Source of the DNA: Clostridia bacterium
GTDB lineage: Bacteria; Bacillota; Clostridia; TANB77; CAG-508
Assembly: GCA_022790685.1 (NCBI GenBank)
Contig: JAAVXQ010000002.1
Location: forward strand, 1 to 14,051
Length of the DNA: 14,051 nt
Direction of reading: 5' to 3'
The notes below the pieces were generated by a model. The model did not search any database, was not told where the DNA came from, and saw only the letters and a program-made list of their open reading frames with translations. The translations under genes were made by a program, and so were the position numbers. This document shows, in pieces, positions 1 through 7,387 of this stretch. Position 1 is the stretch's first letter. Each line of letters opens with the position of its first letter.

Positions 1-1530
1 CATTGAAGCAATGCTTTCTGCATTTTCTAAAGCTGAACGAGTTACTTTTGTAGGATCAACTATTCCTGCCTTTTTCATATCTACATATTCTTCTTTATTT
101 GCATCAAATCCTACTCCTGATTTACTTTGTTTTACTTTATCTAGAATAACAGCTCCTTCTAAACCACAATTTGTAGCTATTTGTTTTACCGGTTCTTCTA
201 AGGCTTTTAATATTATTTTTACACCTATTTTCTCATTCTCAGAAACTTCATTAAGTAATTTTTCTACTTCAGGAATTACATTTATATATGCAGTTCCACC
301 ACCTGGTAAAATTCCCTCTTCTACTGCAGCTTTTGTGGCAGATAGTGCATCTTCAATTCTTAATTTTTTTTCTTTCATTTCTACTTCAGTAGCAGCTCCT
401 ACTTCTATAACAGCTACTCCACCAGCAAGTTTTGCTAATCTTTCATGAAGAGTTTCTTTATCATAACTTGATTTTGTTTCTTCTATATTATTTTTTATGT
501 TTTTTATTCTTTCTTCTATTGCTGTTTTTTCTCCCATTCCATCAACAATAATAGTATTTTCTTTTGTTACTTTTACTTGTTTTGCTCTACCAAGCATATC
601 TACTGTTGTATCTTTTAGCTCTAAACCTAAATCTGAAGTTATAACTTCACCACCAGTTAGTATTGCTATATCTTGTAGCATTTCTTTTCTTTTATCTCCA
701 AAGCCCGGTGCTTTAACTCCTACCACATTTAGAATTCCTCTTAATTTATTTAATATAAGAGTAGATAGTGCTTCATTTTCAAAATCATCTGCTATTATAA
801 CTAATTTTGAACTTTGAATTGCTTCTAATAGTGGTAATATCTCTTGAATATTAGATATTTTTTTATCTGTTATTAATATATATGGATTCTCCATAACAGC
901 TTCCATTTTATCTGTATCTGTAACCATATATGGAGAAACATACCCTTTATCAAATTGCATTCCTTCTACAACATTAACATTTGTTGAAGATGTTTTTGAT
1001 TCTTCAATAGTTATTACTCCATCTTTTGATACTTTTTCCATTGCATCAGCAATCAAATTTCCTATTTCTTCATTATTAGCAGAAATACTTGCAACTCTTG
1101 CAATGTCTTCTTTTCCATTTATAGGTGAAGATATCTTTTTAAGTTCTTCTATTGCTTTTGTCATTCCTTTATCCATACCTCTTTTTATTCCTAATACATC
1201 TCCACCAGCTGCAACGTTTTTAACTCCTTCTTTTAACATAATTTGTGCTAAAACAGTTGCTGTTGTTGTACCATCTCCTGCAACATCATTTGTTTTTGTT
1301 GAAACTTCTTTTACTAAAGATGCCCCCATATTTTCAAATCTATCTTCTAATTCTATTTCTTTTGCAATTGTAACACCATCATTTGTAATAAGTGGTGCAC
1401 CATAAGATTTATCTAATACAACATTTCTTCCTTTTGGTCCTAAGGTTACTTTTACAGTATCTGCTAGTTTATTTACACCTTCAAGCATTTTTTTTCTGGC
1501 TTCTTCTCCATATTTAATTTCTTTTGCCAT
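1..1530 (-). CDS. groL: GroEL chaperonin (60 kDa), 3' end cut by window edge
   Basis: ATP-dependent chaperonin that encloses unfolded cytosolic proteins in a double heptameric ring capped by GroES. Translating down from the ATG at 1530-1528 gives 510 residues without a stop. They begin MAKEIKYGEEARKKMLEG and end at codon ENAESIASM at the window edge. Family signatures are visible: GPKGRNVV at about residues 31-38, TNDGVTIAKE around 49-58, DGTTTATV at 86-93, and the glycine-rich EEGILPGGGTAY segment in the C-terminal equatorial part. GroEL is normally about 540 residues, so only some 30 C-terminal residues are missing. It lies 115 bases behind groES and is preceded by AAAGGAGAG, so it is co-transcribed with groES from the CIRCE-controlled promoter. 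All arginine codons seen here are non-CGG. Identification is secure. Confidence 0.97.
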   Translation of the reverse strand, partial: MAKEIKYGEEARKKMLEGVNKLADTVKVTLGPKGRNVVLDKSYGAPLITNDGVTIAKEIELEDRFENMGASLVKEVSTKTNDVAGDGTTTATVLAQIMLKEGVKNVAAGGDVLGIKRGMDKGMTKAIEELKKISSPINGKEDIARVASISANNEEIGNLIADAMEKVSKDGVITIEESKTSSTNVNVVEGMQFDKGYVSPYMVTDTDKMEAVMENPYILITDKKISNIQEILPLLEAIQSSKLVIIADDFENEALSTLILNKLRGILNVVGVKAPGFGDKRKEMLQDIAILTGGEVITSDLGLELKDTTVDMLGRAKQVKVTKENTIIVDGMGEKTAIEERIKNIKNNIEETKSSYDKETLHERLAKLAGGVAVIEVGAATEVEMKEKKLRIEDALSATKAAVEEGILPGGGTAYINVIPEVEKLLNEVSENEKIGVKIILKALEEPVKQIATNCGLEGAVILDKVKQSKSGVGFDANKEEYVDMKKAGIVDPTKVTRSALENAESIASM

Positions 1531-1645
1531 ATTACATTACTCTCCTTTTATTTAAAAATATAAATTATTTTTTAGCAATTATAATATTTTAAAATTTTGT
1601 AGACCAATGCTATCTAAAAAAATCGAATATTATAATTACCAAGTA

Positions 1646-1930
1646 TTATTCAACTATAGCTAATATATCTGATTGTTTTACAATTATATATTCTGTTCCT
1701 TCATATTTTATTTCTGTACCAGAATATTTGCTTGTAATTATCTTATCACCTTTTTTAACTTGCATTTCTATCTTATTTCCTTCGCTATCTAAACCTCCTG
1801 GTCCTATTTCAATAACCTCTGCTATTTGTGGTTTTTCTTGAGCATTTGATGCTAAAATAATTCCACTTTTTGTTGTTTCTTCAGCTTCAATCATTTTAAT
1901 TAATACTCTGTCTGATAATGGTTTTATCAT
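1646..1930 (-). CDS. groS: GroES co-chaperonin (10 kDa)
   Basis: Heptameric lid of the GroEL chamber, acting in the cytosol. The 94-residue product is the usual family length. It starts MIKPLSDRVLIKMIEAEE, contains the mobile-loop region EETTKSGIIL (about residues 17-26) that binds GroEL, the GPGG turn in VIEIGPGGLDSEG, and ends with the conserved strand YIIVKQSDILAIVE. The ATG at 1930 is preceded by AAAGGGAGGGT, a strong ribosome binding site. It is the first gene of the groES-groEL operon, and the promoter and CIRCE-like operator lie 61 to 117 bases upstream. Nothing is odd in the protein itself. Confidence 0.97.
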   Translation of the reverse strand: MIKPLSDRVLIKMIEAEETTKSGIILASNAQEKPQIAEVIEIGPGGLDSEGNKIEMQVKKGDKIITSKYSGTEIKYEGTEYIIVKQSDILAIVE

Positions 1931-1990
1931 ATTACAACCCTCCCTTTATAAATTTATTTAACCAATCTAAAACTAATTCTATAAATCAAA

Positions 1991-2017
1991 TTAGCAGTCT
2001 TATTTATTGACTGCTAA
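1991..2017 (-). promoter_or_regulatory. CIRCE-like operator (HrcA site), variant arms
   Basis: A perfect 9-base inverted repeat, TTAGCAGTC and GACTGCTAA, separated by 9 bases. The classical CIRCE element bound by the heat-shock repressor HrcA is TTAGCACTC-N9-GAGTGCTAA. This copy matches in arm length, spacer length and all but one position per arm. The two differences (C to G and G to C) compensate each other, so symmetry is kept. It lies immediately downstream of the predicted -10 box of groES, where bound repressor would block initiation. Confidence 0.9.
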
Positions 2018-2020
2018 TAA

Positions 2021-2047
2021 TTTATACCTTTTTTTATAAAATGTCAA
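2021..2047 (-). promoter_or_regulatory. groES-groEL promoter
   Basis: On the minus strand a consensus -35 box TTGACA (2047-2042) is followed after 15 bases by TATAAA (2026-2021). A 17-base spacing to TAAATT is also possible. The CIRCE-like operator begins a few bases further down, the usual arrangement for HrcA-controlled groESL operons. The exact -10 choice is uncertain because the region is very AT-rich. Confidence 0.7.
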
Positions 2048-2061
2048 TACTATTTATAAAA

Positions 2062-2883
2062 TTATTCAGAAATATTTAGAGCTCCACATATCTTACAAAA
2101 CGTATCATCTTCTTCTAAAACATTTCCGCAATTTTTACAAATATGCATTTTCTCATCTTTAATTTCAGTTGTCGCAATATATCTACTTTCTTCATTTGCT
2201 TCTAATTTCTCAATATTAAAAAAAGTAATTTTTATTCCTTTTTCTAATAATTTATCATCATAAACATTTTGGCTAACACCTATATCTGTTTCTTTAGATT
2301 TTTCACAAATCTCCTGTATATTTATTTTATATGCATTTGATACCTCAGTTATTCCTTTTATTATTGAATTTACAATATAGTTTCTTATTTGTTCAATAAG
2401 TTCTTGTTTTGAATAATGAGTTCTTAATCCTATTACCATATTTTCTAAAAATTTTAGTGGATCGACTATTTGAAAATCAAATTTTCCTTCTCCTTTTATT
2501 TTAATAACTAACGGTTCTTCTGCAAAAGTCCAATCAATATATTCAATTGGTTTTTTTATGTAATATTTATTATTTTGTATTACACCTGTATTTAAAAACA
2601 CAATGCAAAGATTTTCTTTTTCTGTTTTTCTTATAAGTAATGTTTTAGTTCTTTCCTCTCCATCTGTTTCTTTTTTTTCTGTCACAACATATATTCCTGG
2701 TTTTTCTTTTATATCTAATACTTTTCCTTTTTCTAATAAACATACAAATTGATTATCTTTTATATTAATTTTTGTTCCTTCTGAAACTTCATATTTAAGA
2801 AAAATAGTATCATTAGTAAGACTATTACATTCTAATATATCTACAATATTTTCTTTATTATGAAATTCTTCTAGTTTCATCAT
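2062..2883 (-). CDS. SPFH-like (YdjI family) protein with C-terminal zinc ribbon
   Basis: A soluble protein of about 273 residues resembling the YdjI-type SPFH family. Its N-terminal two thirds include an ILECNSLTNDTIFLKYEV-like opening, then the DPLKFLENMV segment and the helix YSKQELIEQIRNYIVNSIIKG typical of SPFH proteins. The C-terminus carries a four-cysteine zinc ribbon, CKNC and CKIC, at about residues 249-266. Related proteins often have a longer linker, so this is a compact form. The biochemical role is unknown; family members are linked to membrane stress and protein scaffolding. Three starts are possible, TTG at 2886 and ATG at 2883 or 2880. AGAGG at 2898-2894 suits 2886 or 2883, and I chose the ATG. 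It follows pyrG by 17 bases and is probably co-transcribed. The groES promoter lies just past its stop. Confidence 0.75.
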   Translation of the reverse strand: MMKLEEFHNKENIVDILECNSLTNDTIFLKYEVSEGTKINIKDNQFVCLLEKGKVLDIKEKPGIYVVTEKKETDGEERTKTLLIRKTEKENLCIVFLNTGVIQNNKYYIKKPIEYIDWTFAEEPLVIKIKGEGKFDFQIVDPLKFLENMVIGLRTHYSKQELIEQIRNYIVNSIIKGITEVSNAYKINIQEICEKSKETDIGVSQNVYDDKLLEKGIKITFFNIEKLEANEESRYIATTEIKDEKMHICKNCGNVLEEDDTFCKICGALNISE

Positions 2884-2900
2884 CAATCTTCTTCCTCTCT

Positions 2901-4493
2901 TTATAATTCTTTTGCTGCTTTTATAAAAGCTTTAAAAAGTGGAGCTGGTCTGTCTGGTCTTGATTTAAACTCAGGATGGAATTGTCCTGCTACAAAAAAT
3001 GGATGATTTATATTTTCAATAATTTCAACCAAATTTCCATTTGGTGAAGTACCTGAGCAAATTAGTCCTTTTTCTTCTAATCTTTCTTTATAGTCATTAT
3101 TATATTCAAATCTATGTCTATGTCTTTCTGAAATATTTTCTTCTCCATAAATTTTATATGCTAATGTATCCTTTTTTATTTTACAAGGATAACTTCCAAG
3201 TCTCATTGTTCCTCCTTTTTCTGTAATATCTTTTTGAGTTTCCATTATATGTATAACTGGATTTTTAGTAGTAGGACTAAATTCAGCTGAAGAAGCATCT
3301 TTCAAACTTAATACATTTCTTGCAAATTCCACCACTGCCATCTGCATTCCTAAACATATTCCTAAAAATGGTATTTCATTTTCTCTTGCATATTTTATAG
3401 CTGTTATTTTTCCCTCTATTCCTCTGTTTCCAAATCCTCCTGGAACTATAATTCCTTTATACTGTTTTAATTTTTCTTGTACATTTGATTCTTCTAGACT
3501 TTCTGAATCAACAAAATCAATGTTTACTTTTACTCCATTTGCAAATCCACCATGTCTTAAACTTTCAATAACTGAAAGATAAGAATCTTGTAGTTGCATA
3601 TATTTACCAACTAAAGCTATATCTACTTCTCCATTTAAATTTTTAATATCTTCTATCATTTTTTCCCAGTTTTCATTTTTAGGTTTACTATTTTCTAATT
3701 TTAATTTTTTACATACTGCATCTGCTAGCCCATTTTTTTCTAACATTAGTGGCACAGCATAAAGATTTTCTGCTGTAAGGTTTGGAATAACATTTTCAGC
3801 TCTTACATTACAAAACAATGCCAATTTTTCTCTTATTTCTATTGGTATTTCTGTTTCAGTTCTACATACTAAAATATCTGGTTTAATACCAAAACTTTGT
3901 AACTCCTTTACAGAGTGTTGTGTTGGTTTTGATTTTATCTCATTTGAACCTGTTATGTATGGAAGTAAAGTTACATGAATATATATAATATCATCTACTT
4001 CTTTCTCTAATCCAACTTGTCTAATTGCTTCAACAAAAGCTAAGCTTTCAATATCTCCTATTGTTCCACCAAGTTCAGTTATAACAATATCGGCTTGTCC
4101 TTCAAAACTATAAATATTTTCTTTTATTTCATTTGTGACATGTGGAATTACTTGAACTGTTTTTCCTAAATAATCTCCTCTTCTTTCTTTGTTTATAACA
4201 TTTTGATAAATCTTTCCAGAACTTATACTACAATTTTGATTTAAATTAACATCTGTAAATCTTTCATAATGACCTAAATCTAAATCAGTTTCAGCTCCAT
4301 CTTCTGTAACAAACACTTCTCCATGTTCTTTAGGATTCATTGTTCCTGGATCTACATTTATATATGGATCAAATTTTTGATTCATAACCTTATAACCTCT
4401 GTTTTTTAATAATCTTCCAAGAGATGCCGCTGTTATCCCTTTTCCTAATCCAGATACTACTCCGCCTGTAATAAAAATATATTTTGTATTCAA
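2901..4493 (-). CDS. pyrG: CTP synthase (glutamine-hydrolysing)
   Basis: Makes CTP from UTP, ATP and glutamine, the last step of pyrimidine nucleotide synthesis, in the cytosol. The 530-residue product has the normal two-domain form. The N-terminal synthetase domain carries GGVVSGLGKG (10-19), MNPKEHGEVFVTEDGAETD (about 52-70) and ELGGTIGDIES (140-150). The C-terminal class I glutaminase domain carries PGGFGNRG (351-358), the nucleophile Cys380 in GICLGMQ, and His506/Glu508 in HPEF. The start is a TTG at 4493 preceded by AAAGGAGG five bases away; no ATG nearby fits. A 6-bp hairpin (ACTCTA/TAGAGT, 4507-4522) sits just before the ribosome binding site. The gene follows the DUF1846 gene by 39 bases and precedes the SPFH gene by 17. 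Confidence 0.97.
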   Translation of the reverse strand: MNTKYIFITGGVVSGLGKGITAASLGRLLKNRGYKVMNQKFDPYINVDPGTMNPKEHGEVFVTEDGAETDLDLGHYERFTDVNLNQNCSISSGKIYQNVINKERRGDYLGKTVQVIPHVTNEIKENIYSFEGQADIVITELGGTIGDIESLAFVEAIRQVGLEKEVDDIIYIHVTLLPYITGSNEIKSKPTQHSVKELQSFGIKPDILVCRTETEIPIEIREKLALFCNVRAENVIPNLTAENLYAVPLMLEKNGLADAVCKKLKLENSKPKNENWEKMIEDIKNLNGEVDIALVGKYMQLQDSYLSVIESLRHGGFANGVKVNIDFVDSESLEESNVQEKLKQYKGIIVPGGFGNRGIEGKITAIKYARENEIPFLGICLGMQMAVVEFARNVLSLKDASSAEFSPTTKNPVIHIMETQKDITEKGGTMRLGSYPCKIKKDTLAYKIYGEENISERHRHRFEYNNDYKERLEEKGLICSGTSPNGNLVEIIENINHPFFVAGQFHPEFKSRPDRPAPLFKAFIKAAKEL

Positions 4494-4532
4494 TTTTTCC
4501 TCCTTTACTCTAGTTTTAGAGTTATTTAAATT

Positions 4533-6005
4533 TTATTCTTCATATCCTAATAGTTTTGGTTCACATGTTAAATTAATTCCCATACTTTTTAATACTTTTT
4601 GCTCTGATTGAGAAATTATATAAGAGCTATGTGCTTCTAGACCTCTAAGTTTATCTATAGCTTCAAGTGTTTTTTCTATAATTGGATTAGTTTTAGAGCA
4701 TATACTTAATGCTATTAATACTTCTGGCAAATTTAAAGAATAATTTCTTTTATATGATGTTGTTTGTTTTAGCTTAAAAATTGATTCTAAAACTGATGGT
4801 GATAATAAATATACATCATCTGGTATGCCTGAAATTTCTTTTATAGTATTTATCAAAAGCGCACTAGAGGCACTTAATAGTTCTGACTCTTTACCTGTTA
4901 TTACTTTTCCGTTTTCTAACATTATAGCCATTGCATTTGCATTTTCTTTTTCAGATTTTTCTAAAGCATATTTTACAATTTCTCTGTTTTGTATTGTTAT
5001 TTCAACATTGTTCATTAATTTTTTTATTGTCTCTGGTGTATCTTCATTTCCAATTCCCTTTTTAAAATCACAAAGACTTGCATAATATCTTCTTATTATT
5101 TCCATCTTAGCAGCCTCTTTTGCGACATCATCATCTATTATACACTTACTTATCATATTAACTCCCATATCTGTGGGCGATTTATATATATCTTTTCCTG
5201 TTATTTTGTTCAATATATTTTTTAATATCGGAAAAGCAGAGATATCTCTATTATAATTCACAGCTTTTATATTATATTCTTCTAAATGAAAAGAATCTAT
5301 CATATTAATATCTCCTAAATCTGCTGTAGCAGCTTCATAAGAGACATTCACAGGATGCATAAGCGGTAAATCCCATACAGGAAATGTCTCAAATTTTGCA
5401 TATCCTGCTTTTATTCCTCTTTTATGTTCATGATATAATTGTGATAAACAAGTTCCAAGTTTTCCACTATTTGGTCCTGGTGCTGTGACTACTACTAATT
5501 TTTTTGTAGTTTCTATATATGGATTTTTTCCATAACCTTCCTCACTTGCAATTGTCTCGACATCATCTGGATATCCTTTTGTTGGTCTATGTATGTATAC
5601 TTTTACATTTTTATTCTCTAGAGTTTGCTTTAACTTTTCCACAGTATCTTGACCTGTGTACATTGTTATTACTACACTATTAATTAAAATACCTAATTTT
5701 GAAATATTTTCTACTAATCTTAGAAGCTCAACATCATAACCAATCCCATAATCTGCTCTTATTTTATTTTTTTGAATATTATTTGCATTTATACAAAAAA
5801 TAATTTCTAAATTTTCTCTAAATTCTTGTAAAAGTTTTATTTTAGCATCTGAATTGAATCCTGGTAACACTCTACTTGCATTATAGTCATCAAAAATTTT
5901 CCCTCCAAATTCTAAATAAAGTTTGTTATCAAACATTTTAATTCTTTCTTCAATTTTTTCTTTTTGAATCTTTAAATATTTTTCATTATCAAATGCTAAT
6001 TTCAT
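4533..6005 (-). CDS. DUF1846 family protein, function unknown
   Basis: A cytosolic protein of 490 residues that matches the DUF1846 family over its whole length. The family is common in Firmicutes, with solved structures but no settled function. Recognisable parts are the opening MKLAFDNEKYLKIQKEKI, the segment RVLPGFNSDAKIKLL (about 45-59), RADYGIGYDVELLR (83-96), the nucleotide-loop-like APGPNSGKLGTCLSQLYHEH (175-194) and the KFETFPVWDLPLMHPVN region (204-220). The glycine-rich loop suggests nucleotide or phosphate binding, but that is inference. The ATG at 6005 has AAGGAGA at good spacing. It is the first of an apparent DUF1846-pyrG-SPFH transcript. I see no convincing promoter in the AT-rich stretch before it. 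Confidence 0.85.
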   Translation of the reverse strand: MKLAFDNEKYLKIQKEKIEERIKMFDNKLYLEFGGKIFDDYNASRVLPGFNSDAKIKLLQEFRENLEIIFCINANNIQKNKIRADYGIGYDVELLRLVENISKLGILINSVVITMYTGQDTVEKLKQTLENKNVKVYIHRPTKGYPDDVETIASEEGYGKNPYIETTKKLVVVTAPGPNSGKLGTCLSQLYHEHKRGIKAGYAKFETFPVWDLPLMHPVNVSYEAATADLGDINMIDSFHLEEYNIKAVNYNRDISAFPILKNILNKITGKDIYKSPTDMGVNMISKCIIDDDVAKEAAKMEIIRRYYASLCDFKKGIGNEDTPETIKKLMNNVEITIQNREIVKYALEKSEKENANAMAIMLENGKVITGKESELLSASSALLINTIKEISGIPDDVYLLSPSVLESIFKLKQTTSYKRNYSLNLPEVLIALSICSKTNPIIEKTLEAIDKLRGLEAHSSYIISQSEQKVLKSMGINLTCEPKLLGYEE

Positions 6006-6187
6006 TACTACTTCTCCTTTTTAATAAATTTAATATTTTTTATATAATAAAAAACAAAGTCCATTAATTTTAGTATTACTTATATTTAAACTTTTATAAT
6101 TTCTTTTAAAAAACAAAATGAATCCATCTTATAAGAAATAAAATTTCTATAAAATCTAATAAATTCTCTTAAGTTTTTATACCAATC

Positions 6188-6208
6188 TTTTAGTTTTACA
6201 AACTAAAA
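6188..6208. repeat. Perfect 9-bp inverted repeat upstream of DUF1846 gene
   Basis: TTTTAGTTT (6188-6196) and AAACTAAAA (6200-6208) are separated by three bases. It is neither followed nor preceded by a long T-run on the minus strand, so it is a weak terminator candidate. It lies about 185 bases before the DUF1846 start and could be an operator or leader hairpin. AT-rich sequence throws up such repeats by chance, so the biological meaning is uncertain. Confidence 0.35.
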
Positions 6209-6225
6209 TTACTGTAAAAAACAAA

Positions 6226-6267
6226 AAAACAGACTTAAAAAAAGGGTTTTTTTTTTAAATCTGTTTT
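6226..6267 (-). terminator. Hairpin terminator after rlmB
   Basis: On the minus strand, AAAACAGATTTAAAAAAA pairs with TTTTTTTAAGTCTGTTTT (one G-T pair) around a short loop containing CCC. A T-rich tail, TTGTTTTTTAC, follows. It starts about 85 bases after the rlmB stop and would end the lepA-rlmB transcript. The stem is mostly A-T, and the A-rich flank means it could also work in the opposite direction, where no gene needs it. Confidence 0.7.
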
Positions 6268-6350
6268 GATTCACTTCTTTCAACAAAAATATTTTAACAC
6301 TACTTAATTAAAATTGCAAGTATTTTTTATCTTATAAAAATAAATAACAT

Positions 6351-7343
6351 CTACATTCTTTGTTTTACTGCTTCATAAATAACAATTCCAGCTGATACAG
6401 AAGCATTTAATGAAGTAATTTCTCCCTTCATCGGAATTTTTATTAAAATATCTGCATTTTCTTTAACAAGTTTACTCATTCCAAAACCTTCACTACCAAT
6501 TATAATTGCAAGTGGTCCTTTTAAATCTTGATTATAATATTCTGTTTTGGCTGCTCCATCAGTTCCTATTACCCAAAGTCCAGAATCTTTAAGTTTTTTT
6601 ATTGTTTCATTTATATTATTCACTCTTGCTATTTTCACATATGCTGTCGCTCCAGCAGAAACTTTGACAACTGTACTATTTACTAGAGCATTTCTTCTTT
6701 TTGGTATTATTATTCCATGTACTCCTGCTGTTTCAGCTGTTCTTATAATAGATCCTAAATTATGTGGATCTTCTATTCCATCTAAAATTAATATAAAAGG
6801 ATCTTCTTCCTTTTCCTTTGCTACGGCTAAGATATCTTCTATTTCACAATAGTCAAATGGTGGTACAATTGCAACAACACCTTGGTGGTTTTCTGCCATA
6901 GCATCTAGTTTTTCTCTATCAACTTCTACAAGTACTACTTTATCTTCTCTTGCTCTTGCAACAATTTCATTAATTGAACCATGTTTTTCCCCACGTTCCA
7001 CAAAAATCTTGTTGATATCTTTTCCTGATTTTAAAAGTTCTATTACACTATTTCTTCCTGCAACTATATCTTCATATTCTTGATTTATATTATCAATATA
7101 AATTTGTTTATTTCTTCTGTCTTCTCCTCTTCTTTCATCAGATCTTCTTTCCGATACACGTCTGTCTACTCCATCTCTTTGATTTGTTCGTCTTTCACCA
7201 AATCTTCTCTCACTCATTCGTCTATCTTCTTTACGTCTTTCTCCTTCTCTTCTTTCCACAAATCTTGGTTTTGGTTTATTTTCTTCTTTTTCTCTGGCAA
7301 TTCTTGCTTGTCTATTTCTTTTATCTCTGTAGCTTTCTCTCAT
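6351..7343 (-). CDS. rlmB: 23S rRNA 2'-O-ribose methyltransferase (RlmB/TrmH family)
   Basis: A SPOUT (SpoU) methyltransferase that uses S-adenosylmethionine to methylate a ribose in 23S rRNA (G2251 in E. coli RlmB); the exact target here is inferred. From the chosen start the product has 330 residues. The substrate-binding domain begins at EYEDIVAGRNSVIELL (about 89-104). The trefoil-knot motifs follow: DPHNLGSIIRTAE (192-204), IIGSEGFGMS (281-290) and SLNASVSAGI (311-320). Residues 1-80 are an extra arginine/glutamate-rich extension with repeated ERR/DRR units, absent from the E. coli enzyme. The ATG at 7349 directly abuts AGAGGA, so the ATG at 7343, seven bases from AGAGG, is the better start. 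It follows lepA by about 44 bases in the same transcript. No CGG occurs among its many arginine codons. Confidence 0.92.
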   Translation of the reverse strand: MRESYRDKRNRQARIAREKEENKPKPRFVERREGERRKEDRRMSERRFGERRTNQRDGVDRRVSERRSDERRGEDRRNKQIYIDNINQEYEDIVAGRNSVIELLKSGKDINKIFVERGEKHGSINEIVARAREDKVVLVEVDREKLDAMAENHQGVVAIVPPFDYCEIEDILAVAKEKEEDPFILILDGIEDPHNLGSIIRTAETAGVHGIIIPKRRNALVNSTVVKVSAGATAYVKIARVNNINETIKKLKDSGLWVIGTDGAAKTEYYNQDLKGPLAIIIGSEGFGMSKLVKENADILIKIPMKGEITSLNASVSAGIVIYEAVKQRM

Positions 7344-7387
7344 TTTCATTCCTCTTTTTCTATATATTTTTTAATTTAGTTTTTTAG

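Larger units (their letters stand above)
6006..6350. other. 345-base intergenic region: terminator, hairpin, no gene
   Basis: Very AT-rich stretch between rlmB and the DUF1846 gene. It contains the terminator described separately (6226-6267) and a perfect 9-bp hairpin, TTTTAGTTT/AAACTAAAA with a 3-base loop, at 6188-6208. It must also hold the promoter of the DUF1846-pyrG transcript if that is separate, but I find no -35/-10 pair with acceptable spacing that stands out from the AT background. No open reading frame or RNA gene is recognisable. Confidence 0.6.

Noticed and set aside
11..1405. Open frames on the plus strand (11-448, 497-817, 1103-1405)
   Set aside because: They are antisense shadows of groEL, with low-complexity serine/phenylalanine-rich translations and no ribosome binding sites.
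4507..4522. 6-bp hairpin before the pyrG ribosome binding site as a pyrimidine-sensing attenuator
   Set aside because: It is short, has no T-run, and shows none of the initial GGG transcript features of known pyrG attenuation.
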